From the NCBI GenBank assembly GCA_045545175.1, contig JAZQAK010000012.1:1-5569 (forward strand): a stretch of DNA of 5,569 nucleotides, written 5' to 3'. Both the position numbers and the translations under genes were made by a program. Positions 1 through 5,569 of the stretch are shown one piece after another. Under the pieces are notes generated by a model. That model had not been told where the DNA came from and searched no databases. It saw nothing but the letters and a program-made list of their open reading frames with translations. Every line of letters begins with the position of its first letter. Within the stretch, counting starts at the first letter, position 1. The DNA comes from RGIG6165 sp045545175 (GTDB lineage Bacteria; Bacillota; Clostridia; Oscillospirales; Feifaniaceae).

Positions 1-1703
1 GAGATTGCAGCGCCTGCAAGGCCGACAGCCCAAAGCCGTATATACGAAACAATATCAGAAAAGACATTTACCACACCAAGCAAAACCGACACAATGTTGT
101 TGAGACTTGAAAGAATGGATTTAATAATGCTTCCTTCATAGTTTGAAAATACAAAACTTAGGACAAAGCCTATTCCTATCAATGTGATGGCAACGGTTCC
201 TACCGGAATGCCGCCGATTACGAGTCCAAAGCTAAATACCTCGGCGTTTACAACAAGGCTAAGCACCAAATAATAGATGCCTAAAAGCTGTAATATCGAA
301 CCGATATCACCCAGCATTTTGATGGAGCCTTTATTTCTCAAAGCACCTTTTATATGTGCAACTGTAAGCTGTATCAGCGCCAATGAGAAACAGAATATCT
401 GCAGATTTTGAGCCGTAGTCAGCCCTGCTGCGCCATTAGTCCAGAACGGATACCATATCTTATCGGCATATACATTTGAAATTAACGGTATGGATAAGCT
501 CTTAAGCCACGCAGGCAACTGCTCCGGAGAGAGTCCGAACCAAGTGCAAGTAAGCGTTCCCCACAAAACAGTTGAGAGTCCGAACAGTCCCACAAGTAAA
601 AACATGGGCGAAATCTGCTTTTTGGCAAAGAGCGATTTTATAATCGGGATTGCCGCAACAGCACAGATGAATAATCCGTATCCTCCGTCGCCGAAAATAA
701 TACCGAAGAATATGAGTATAAACGCCAAAAACCAGCCCGAAATGTCATACTCAAAATAACCGGGAACGGTGCCCAAAAAGTCGGTCAGAGGATAAATAAG
801 ACTTACAAATTTGTTGTTTTTAAGCTTGGTGGGAACGTTATCCTCTTCGCTGGGCTCTTCCACGAGAAGTCCCCACGAATTGCTTTGGGCAGTTTGTTTG
901 AGCCTATCAAGATTTTCAGCCTCAATATAGCCTGTGAAATAGGAAACGGATAGTGGTGCCTCGCTTTCGGGTGATAAATTTTCATCCGCCATACCCGTAG
1001 CATAGGTTTCAAATTCTATTTCCTTTTCAAATGCTTTTATTGATCTTTTTAGACTCTCGGCATAACAGACGAACGAAGCAATCTGTGTATCAATTGTATC
1101 AACACGGGCGCTTAGTTCAGAGGTTTTTTGCTTCATTTCAGCAACGGACATTTGCGGTAACGCAAAGCGGTAACCGCTTAACGAAGAAATTGTTTCTTCA
1201 TTGTCCTCTGTTATGGTTTTAAGTAGCAGGAATTTGACAGAAGATTTATTTGCATCAAGCTTTACAGTTTTTAAACTGTCGGGTAATGCTTCATATTCGG
1301 TTTTAGGCATCTCGTAAAAGGTTATCTTATACCCTTTTGATTCCAGATTGTCTATGCTACTCGGATCAAAGTCACCCCAGCTTTTTAAGCGGTCAAGCTC
1401 GGAGCTGAGGGCAATAAGCTCTGCCCCGCACTGTTTTTTCTCCGCATCGAGAGCTTGAAGTCTTGTTGCAACGGACAAAGCCTCTGTAGTACTCACATCT
1501 TTTTGCTCTGCGTTTTTCTTTTTACCGATAGTAAAGATCGCACTTTCAAGCAATGCAATTTGCTCTCGGAGTGAGGCGAGCCGTTCACCTGAACCTTCAG
1601 TTATCTCAATGTGGATAATCCCTAATTTGCGAAGTTTTTTCAGGGTTTCGTCCTTTTTGTTTTCTCTGATAATAAGAGACACTTTTTTCATAGGCACTAT
1701 CAT
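1..1703 (-). CDS. atpI: V/A-type ATPase membrane subunit I (a-type stator subunit), 3' end missing
   Basis: This subunit holds the peripheral stalk and forms the ion half-channels against the rotor ring in the cytoplasmic membrane (also NtpI). The frame is open for 567 codons with no stop and leaves the window at base 1; the family is usually about 600-660 residues, so the last few dozen are missing. It begins MIVPMKKVSLIIRENKKDETLKKLRKLGIIHIEI, a typical family start. Residues 1 to about 310 are the soluble arm, with coiled-coil stretches near 40-110 and 187-232. From about 320 the sequence becomes hydrophobic: a helix at about 322-338 leads into GDGGYGLF (338-345), the counterpart of the family GDAGYG motif, and further helices lie near 365-385, 432-452, 466-487 and 493-520. 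SYIRLWAVGLAGAA near the edge carries R556 (codon 36-38), matching the essential channel arginine of the a/I family (SYLRLWALSLA). The start overlaps the D stop (ATGA). The Na+/H+ specificity cannot be read here. Confidence 0.95.
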   Translation of the reverse strand, partial: MIVPMKKVSLIIRENKKDETLKKLRKLGIIHIEITEGSGERLASLREQIALLESAIFTIGKKKNAEQKDVSTTEALSVATRLQALDAEKKQCGAELIALSSELDRLKSWGDFDPSSIDNLESKGYKITFYEMPKTEYEALPDSLKTVKLDANKSSVKFLLLKTITEDNEETISSLSGYRFALPQMSVAEMKQKTSELSARVDTIDTQIASFVCYAESLKRSIKAFEKEIEFETYATGMADENLSPESEAPLSVSYFTGYIEAENLDRLKQTAQSNSWGLLVEEPSEEDNVPTKLKNNKFVSLIYPLTDFLGTVPGYFEYDISGWFLAFILIFFGIIFGDGGYGLFICAVAAIPIIKSLFAKKQISPMFLLVGLFGLSTVLWGTLTCTWFGLSPEQLPAWLKSLSIPLISNVYADKIWYPFWTNGAAGLTTAQNLQIFCFSLALIQLTVAHIKGALRNKGSIKMLGDIGSILQLLGIYYLVLSLVVNAEVFSFGLVIGGIPVGTVAITLIGIGFVLSFVFSNYEGSIIKSILSSLNNIVSVLLGVVNVFSDIVSYIRLWAVGLAGAAI

Positions 1704-2332
1704 AATGAATAAACCTCCCTCTCGGAAGCCACAGCATTACGTAGGGCTATTTTGCGCTTTGATATTTTTGAACGCACTACGGCACTGACCTGCTGGTCTG
1801 CCATATAAATCGAAATTTTCTTGATATTTTCCTCGGTCTCGGGAATTTTAACCTTTTCAAACAGGTTGACTCTTTGAGAAGTTGCAAGCAATTCTTTCTC
1901 TAAAAGCCGAACCTGTTCATCTAACACTTTCGCCTCTAAGTCGAGGGATATTGCCTTCTCCATATGGTTTGCGGCTATGTCCACCCAAAGAGGTGTTTCG
2001 TAGAGATCATAATCGCCTCTCCTGAAATCTGCACCTTCAAATGTAGGAATATCAACACCGGCAATGTTTCCCGTTCCTTTGCGGATATTACTAACCGTTA
2101 TAATTCCTTCGGGAAAGGCTCCCATTTCGCTAAAAACAGCGATCCAGTCTCTAAACCCAAATTCAAGGTCTTCTCTTTCTTTTCTCACTGCCTTAGCCTT
2201 GGATTCAATTGTGCGAATCTCTGATTGGAGTTGTTGCTTTTTCAGTGTCAGAGTAGGCAAATATCTGCGGTACATTTTAAGTGCGTCCTTTTGTACCTTT
2301 AACTCGTTTTTAGTTAGTTTGATTTTTGCCAA
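1700..2332 (-). CDS. atpD: V/A-type ATPase central-stalk subunit D (TTG start)
   Basis: D is the rotor shaft: a long antiparallel coiled coil inserted in the A3B3 head that passes torque to the membrane ring. With a TTG start the product is 210 residues, the usual size, and begins M(L)AKIKLTKNELKVQKDALKMYRRYLPTLTLKKQQLQ, where the KLTKNEL...LK...LPTL..KK..L pattern is the classic D start. The N-terminal helix runs to about residue 65. A middle loop region follows (GAFPEGIITVSN, then NIAGVDIPTFEGADF near 99-113), and a C-terminal helix rich in Lys, Glu and Leu pairs back (EKAISLDLEAKVLDEQVRLLEKELLATSQRVNLFE). An upstream in-frame ATG at 2362 would add ten residues (MAQRLRRAVV). It lies inside the B gene, would add a tail not typical of the family, and has the Shine-Dalgarno on the wrong side, so I reject it. 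D sits 14 bases after B, and its stop overlaps the start of subunit I. Confidence 0.95.
   Translation of the reverse strand: MAKIKLTKNELKVQKDALKMYRRYLPTLTLKKQQLQSEIRTIESKAKAVRKEREDLEFGFRDWIAVFSEMGAFPEGIITVSNIRKGTGNIAGVDIPTFEGADFRRGDYDLYETPLWVDIAANHMEKAISLDLEAKVLDEQVRLLEKELLATSQRVNLFEKVKIPETEENIKKISIYMADQQVSAVVRSKISKRKIALRNAVASEREVYSL
1714..1719 (-). promoter_or_regulatory. Ribosome binding site of subunit I
   Basis: GGGAGG on the minus strand, within the last codons of D, lies 10 bases before the ATG at 1703 and 22 bases before the second in-frame ATG at 1691. The spacing favours the first ATG. Confidence 0.6.
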
Positions 2333-2340
2333 AACTACAG

Positions 2341-2348
2341 CCCTCCTT
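2341..2348 (-). promoter_or_regulatory. Strong ribosome binding site that sets the TTG start of subunit D
   Basis: AAGGAGGG on the minus strand begins within the TAA stop of B and ends 8 bases before a TTG at 2332. It is the strongest Shine-Dalgarno match in the window. It lies downstream of the in-frame ATG at 2362, so it cannot serve that ATG, and it therefore decides the start of D. Confidence 0.8.
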
Positions 2349-3648
2349 AACCTTTGGGCCAAAATTCATCAGTAAGGTCTGATTTAATTCCGGTTTCATC
2401 TTTTTCAAAGCAATCCGATAAAATCTCCCATCCTAAATCAAGTGCATCTTCAAGCGAAAGATTAACGGACAGCGACATCATACGGCTTTCAAAAAGTTCA
2501 CCGTATTTCAGCAATTTTTCGTCCCAACGGCTCATGGAGAAGCCCATGTTTTTCTTTTCAAGCGTTTCCTTGTAAGAAGAATAAAGGCGAATCATCGCAT
2601 CCATAAGCGCTCGATGGTCTTTTCGTGTTTTACCGTTTACATTTTGCTTCAGTCTGGAAAGAGAACCGAACGGCTCTATACGACCGCCTTTAAGGTAATA
2701 CTGACCTTCGGTAATATACCCTGTATTATCAGGAACAGGATGCGTAACGTCATCGCCGGGCATTGTAGTAACGGCTAAAACGGTAACCGAACCTGAATCG
2801 GCAAAGTCAACCGCCTTTTCGTAACGGGCTGCAAGCTGAGAATACAGGTCACCGGGATATCCACGGTTTGACGGCACTTGTTCTTGCGTAATAGCAATTT
2901 CCTTCATAGCATCAGCAAAGTTGGTCATATCGGTAAGAAGTACCAATACGTCTTTATTCTGAAGTGCAAACTGCTCTGCCACCGCCAATACCATATCGGG
3001 AATCATCATACACTCAACGGTAGGATCGGATGCAGTGTGAATAAACATAACGGTTTTGCTGAGCGCACCGCCTTTGGAGAGTGCATCCTTAAAATACAGA
3101 AAATCATCATATTTAAGACCCATGCCGCCAAGAACGATTACATCGGCTTCTGCCTGCATTGCAATACGGGCAAGAAGTTGATTGTACGGCTCGCCCGAAA
3201 TAGAGAAAATGGGTAACTTTTGAGAGACAACCAGGGTGTTGAACATATCAATCATAGGAATATTGGTTCTCATCATTCGGTTGGCAAGAATACGTTTCGT
3301 CGGATTAACTGAGGGGCCGCCGATGGATTTCATATTTTCTGTAAGTGCAGGGCCCTTATCTCTGGGTTCGCCTGAGCCGTTGAATATACGTCCTAATAAA
3401 TCTTCACTGAACGATACTCGCATTTCGTGGCCTAAAAAGCGTACTTCATCTCCTGTAGAAACGCCCTGACCTCCGGCAAAAACCTGCAAGGATACGATAT
3501 CGCCCTCGATCTTGTTAACCTGAGCCAGAGATTTGCCGAAACGTGTATTGATCTGTGCCAATTCCTTATACTTAACATCATTTGCTCGGACAGTGATAAC
3601 GTTACCGGTAATGGATTCTATTCGATTATATACTTTATTCACTCTCAT
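2347..3648 (-). CDS. atpB: V/A-type ATPase regulatory (non-catalytic) subunit B
   Basis: This subunit alternates with A in the cytoplasmic head and completes the catalytic interface; also called NtpB. It has 433 residues, shorter than the roughly 455-470 of archaeal and enterococcal B and in line with the spirochaete/Bacteroidetes type. An N-terminal barrel (about 1-75, VYNRIESITGNVITVRA) is followed by SEDLLGRIFNGSGEPRDKGP at 81-100 and by PTKRILANRMMRTNIPMIDMFNTLVVSQKLPIF (from 116). The position of the P-loop reads SGEPYNQLLAR (151-161) and lacks the GKT lysine, as expected for a non-catalytic site. MTNFADAMKEIA and the GYPGDLYSQLAARYEKA segment (263-279) are typical of B. SLSRL at 329-333 supplies R332, the likely arginine finger reaching into the A site. 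The start shares ATGA with the stop of A. The TAA stop is followed by the D ribosome binding site. No truncation or frameshift is seen. Confidence 0.97.
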   Translation of the reverse strand: MRVNKVYNRIESITGNVITVRANDVKYKELAQINTRFGKSLAQVNKIEGDIVSLQVFAGGQGVSTGDEVRFLGHEMRVSFSEDLLGRIFNGSGEPRDKGPALTENMKSIGGPSVNPTKRILANRMMRTNIPMIDMFNTLVVSQKLPIFSISGEPYNQLLARIAMQAEADVIVLGGMGLKYDDFLYFKDALSKGGALSKTVMFIHTASDPTVECMMIPDMVLAVAEQFALQNKDVLVLLTDMTNFADAMKEIAITQEQVPSNRGYPGDLYSQLAARYEKAVDFADSGSVTVLAVTTMPGDDVTHPVPDNTGYITEGQYYLKGGRIEPFGSLSRLKQNVNGKTRKDHRALMDAMIRLYSSYKETLEKKNMGFSMSRWDEKLLKYGELFESRMMSLSVNLSLEDALDLGWEILSDCFEKDETGIKSDLTDEFWPKG

Positions 3649-5414
3649 TCACCGTCCTTTAATAGCTTTTCAGCAGGTGCGGCTAATTTACCGTCACCTT
3701 TGTGATACAATTCATCAATCTCAGATTCTGCTTTTTTAAACGTTTCGCTCTCAAACTCGGTATAATTCCAGTCGATGAACTTCTGACGCATACGGTTAAA
3801 GAAGCCTCTTGCGTCGTCTTTATCTTGGAGAGCGTAATTACTGCCTAAAATATATATGAGTTTATCGGTAACATAACGCTGGCGCTGTTTTCCGCAGTTT
3901 GCTTCAACCAAATCGAAGGAATTCTGCTGCAGATAAACGGCATCGAGCATTTCGGATTTTAAATAGATAATGTAATCAGAAAGAGTAGTACCTTCTTCAC
4001 CGACAACTTTCATCATAGAACCAATCTCATCTCCGTGATGAAGAATGCTCTTGCAGAATTCCAACTTTTCCTTGTCAATAACGCTGTTATATTTCGACCA
4101 CGAGATAAGCGGGTCAATGGCAGGATACTTTCTTGCATCCGAACGTTCACGGGAAAGACCGTGGAATGCGCCAACAACCTTTAAAGTTGCCTGTGTTACA
4201 GGCTCTTCAAAGTTACCGCCTGCAGGTGATACCGTACCGCCGATAGTGACGGAACCCGTACTGCCGTCAGGTAAACGTACATAGCCTGCTCTTTCGTAAA
4301 ATGCTGCAATATAGGATTCAAGATATGCAGGGAAAGCCTCTTCACCGGGAATTTCTTCGAGTCTGCCCGACATTTCACGCATCGCCTGTGCCCAACGTGA
4401 TGTTGAGTCTGCCAACATAAGAACATGAAGTCCCATCTGGCGATAGTACTCAGCAAGTGTTACCGCGGTATAAACCGAAGCTTCGCGGGATGCAACAGGC
4501 ATAGAGGAGGTGTTACATATAATAATGGTTCGTTCCATAAGCGAACGACCGGTTTTAGGGTCGGTCAGTTCGGGAAACTCAGTCAGTGTTTCAACAACTT
4601 CTCCTGCACGTTCTCCGCAGGCGGCAATAATAACGATATCGACATCCGCATATTTTGATGTGGTGTGCTGTAACACCGTTTTACCTGCGCCGAACGGTCC
4701 GGGAGTGCAGTAAGTTCCGCCTTTTGCCACAGGGAAAAAGGAGTCGATAAGTCGCACCTTGGTTTCCATGGTTTCAGTAGGTGCTAATCTCTCACTATAG
4801 CAATTTACTGCACGTTTAACAGGCCACTTAAACGACATGGATACGGGTATTTCGCGGCCTCGTTCATCGGTTAAAACCGCAATCGTTTCTTTAACGGTAT
4901 ATTCGCCCTTGTCGGCAATAGATTTTATTGTATAATTTCCAAGCAGATAAAAGGGAACAAAAATTTTATGTGTAAACGGGCCTTCGGGAACGGTGCCGAT
5001 ATATTCGCCTGCACGAACAATGTCATGTACCTTAGCAGTCGGAGTGAACTCCCATTTCTTTTCGGTATTAAGTCCGTCTGCGTAAATTCCTCTTTCCAAA
5101 AACCAGCCTGCCTGCTGAGCTAAAACGGGAAGCGGATTTTGCAGTCCGTCATATATCTGACCGAGCAATCCGGGACCGAGATCTGCCGAAAGCATATCTC
5201 CCGTAAATTCAACTGTATCCCCACATCGAATACCATCGGTCATTTCATAAACCTGCACTTGAGCGATATTGCCTTTTATACGGATAACCTCACTTTTAAG
5301 GGCGGTGTCACCCACAAAAACATAGCATATTTCGTTCATAGAAACGTTTCCGTCAAATTCAACCGACACCAAGTTTCCGTTTATACTAACTACCTTTCCT
5401 TTATTTTCGGTCAT
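3645..5414 (-). CDS. atpA: V/A-type ATPase catalytic subunit A
   Basis: This is the ATP-hydrolysing (or synthesising) subunit of the cytoplasmic A3B3 head, also called NtpA; 589 residues is normal for the family. Domains in order: N-terminal beta-barrel (about 1-70); the A-specific bulge domain (about 110-195, containing ERGIYADGLNTEKKWEF and GEYTVKETIAVL); the nucleotide-binding core (about 215-440); and a C-terminal helical domain. Visible motifs: Walker A GPFGAGKT at 239-246 with K245; the catalytic glutamate E268 in GERAGEV; LMERTIIICNTSSMPVASREAS (from 292); Walker B ending at D336 in ADSTSRWAQAMREMSGRLEE; and the alpha/beta signature PAIDPLISWS at 431-440. Archaeal and enterococcal A subunits read GERGNE at the catalytic loop; the GERAGEV form belongs, as far as I recall, to the spirochaete/Bacteroidetes-type branch. 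The start overlaps the preceding stop (ATGA) and has a GGAGG site. The stop overlaps the start of B in the same way. Intact and expected to be functional. Confidence 0.98.
   Translation of the reverse strand: MTENKGKVVSINGNLVSVEFDGNVSMNEICYVFVGDTALKSEVIRIKGNIAQVQVYEMTDGIRCGDTVEFTGDMLSADLGPGLLGQIYDGLQNPLPVLAQQAGWFLERGIYADGLNTEKKWEFTPTAKVHDIVRAGEYIGTVPEGPFTHKIFVPFYLLGNYTIKSIADKGEYTVKETIAVLTDERGREIPVSMSFKWPVKRAVNCYSERLAPTETMETKVRLIDSFFPVAKGGTYCTPGPFGAGKTVLQHTTSKYADVDIVIIAACGERAGEVVETLTEFPELTDPKTGRSLMERTIIICNTSSMPVASREASVYTAVTLAEYYRQMGLHVLMLADSTSRWAQAMREMSGRLEEIPGEEAFPAYLESYIAAFYERAGYVRLPDGSTGSVTIGGTVSPAGGNFEEPVTQATLKVVGAFHGLSRERSDARKYPAIDPLISWSKYNSVIDKEKLEFCKSILHHGDEIGSMMKVVGEEGTTLSDYIIYLKSEMLDAVYLQQNSFDLVEANCGKQRQRYVTDKLIYILGSNYALQDKDDARGFFNRMRQKFIDWNYTEFESETFKKAESEIDELYHKGDGKLAAPAEKLLKDGE
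3655..3660 (-). promoter_or_regulatory. Ribosome binding site of subunit B
   Basis: AAAGGA on the minus strand lies within the last codons of subunit A, 6 bases before the ATG at 3648. This favours the ATG over the in-frame GTG two codons downstream (3642), which would be 12 bases away. Confidence 0.6.
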
Positions 5415-5569
5415 TGTTCTGCCTCCAAATCTCCTTTTATAATGGAGTTATATATATTTCTGTATGCTTTTTTTCCTGTCTCTGTATCAAACTGTCTTAT
5501 GCGGAGAAGCAATTTTAATTTAAGTCCGTAATAGAAAATATACTCATCAGAAAAAGCATCCATAGGTCT
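5411..5569 (-). CDS. C-terminal end of the gene preceding V-ATPase subunit A; probable DUF2764-type protein (partial)
   Basis: Only the last 52 codons are in the window; the 5' part lies beyond the high-coordinate edge. The frame is open from the edge to a TGA that overlaps the ATG of subunit A (ATGA), so it is the same transcript and probably translationally coupled. The visible tail has an aromatic/hydrophobic helix with basic residues (DEYIFYYGLKLKLLLRIRQF) followed by a polar stretch, DTETGKKAYRNIYNSI, and ends in KGDLEAEQ. No motif here proves a family. In spirochaete and Bacteroidetes operons of the order E-(DUF2764)-A-B-D-I-K, the gene directly before A is a DUF2764 protein, thought to be an accessory or subunit C-like part of the complex. 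Position and the helical tail fit that. A subunit C (d-type) or another V-ATPase subunit is the main alternative. That this is a coding tail is quite sure; the family name is inference from synteny. Confidence 0.6.
   Translation of the reverse strand, partial: RPMDAFSDEYIFYYGLKLKLLLRIRQFDTETGKKAYRNIYNSIIKGDLEAEQ
5422..5426 (-). promoter_or_regulatory. Ribosome binding site of subunit A
   Basis: On the minus strand a GGAGG lies 7 bases before the ATG at 5414, inside the 3' end of the upstream gene. A second purine-rich match, AAAAGGAG, lies a little further upstream (5431-5438). The strong, well-spaced site supports the chosen A start. Confidence 0.75.

Noticed and set aside
490..759. Plus-strand open frame of 89 codons in the low-coordinate third
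   Set aside because: It is antisense to the membrane part of subunit I, whose minus-strand frame is continuous and contains clear family motifs.
803..1012. Minus-strand open frame of 69 codons on the same strand as the operon
   Set aside because: It is out of frame with subunit I and overlaps it fully; the I frame carries the family sequence, so this is a shadow.
1689..1691. Second in-frame ATG as the start of subunit I
   Set aside because: It is 22 bases from the GGGAGG site, against 10 for the ATG at 1703, which also gives the ATGA overlap and the family-like MIVPMKKV start.
2330..2362. ATG at 2362 as the start of subunit D
   Set aside because: It lies inside the 3' end of B, upstream of the strong Shine-Dalgarno, and would add a ten-residue N-terminal tail that is not typical of the family.
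2064..2375. Open frames on the plus strand opposite subunit D (also 1964-2224)
   Set aside because: Both are antisense shadows of the D coiled-coil gene, with unstructured, family-less products.
4196..4456. Minus-strand open frame of 86 codons inside subunit A
   Set aside because: It is an out-of-frame shadow within the highly conserved Walker B region of A.
5139..5531. Open frame of 130 codons on the plus strand across the A start
   Set aside because: It runs antisense to the conserved N-terminus of subunit A and the tail of the upstream gene; its product resembles nothing I know and it shows no ribosome binding site of note.
1..5569. Promoter, terminator, small RNA, CRISPR or mobile element within the window
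   Set aside because: Coding is continuous apart from 14 bases between B and D; I saw no hairpin with a T-run, direct repeat array or inverted-repeat ends.

Overview
The window is one stretch of a minus-strand operon for a bacterial V/A-type (rotary) ATPase, with no other kind of gene in it. In transcription order, from high to low coordinates, it holds: the last 52 codons of an upstream gene (probably the small DUF2764-type protein that precedes subunit A in some V-ATPase operons), catalytic subunit A, regulatory subunit B, central-stalk subunit D, and the first 567 codons of the membrane subunit I (a-type stator). Subunit I runs off the low-coordinate edge. Coding is essentially continuous. 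Three junctions are 4-base ATGA overlaps and the fourth, B to D, is a 14-base gap carrying a strong Shine-Dalgarno.

Organism: the DNA is moderately AT-rich by eye. Every start has a clear GGAGG-like ribosome binding site, and one start is probably TTG. The order X-A-B-D-I, the short (about 433 aa) B subunit and the GERAGEV form of the catalytic loop in A match the V-ATPase type known from spirochaetes (Treponema, Borrelia) and Bacteroidetes and also found in some anaerobic Clostridia. They differ from the Enterococcus/Clostridium ntpFIKECGABD arrangement. Strong Shine-Dalgarno sites argue against Bacteroidetes, so a host-associated or anaerobic Treponema-like or clostridial organism is the best guess. 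The genus cannot be fixed from this sequence.

How the genes work together: A and B form the A3B3 hexamer where ATP is bound and hydrolysed (or made). D is the coiled-coil shaft turning inside it. The N-terminal part of I anchors the peripheral stalk, and its membrane part provides the ion half-channels facing the rotor ring. The ring (K) subunit, which decides H+ or Na+ specificity, is outside the window and would be expected just downstream of I.

I found no RNA genes, mobile elements, repeats, CRISPR arrays, promoters or terminators, and there is no intergenic space for them. I do not see a previously undescribed system. The points most worth checking are the re-assigned TTG start of D, the identity of the gene before A, and the lineage-specific changes in the A and B nucleotide-site motifs.
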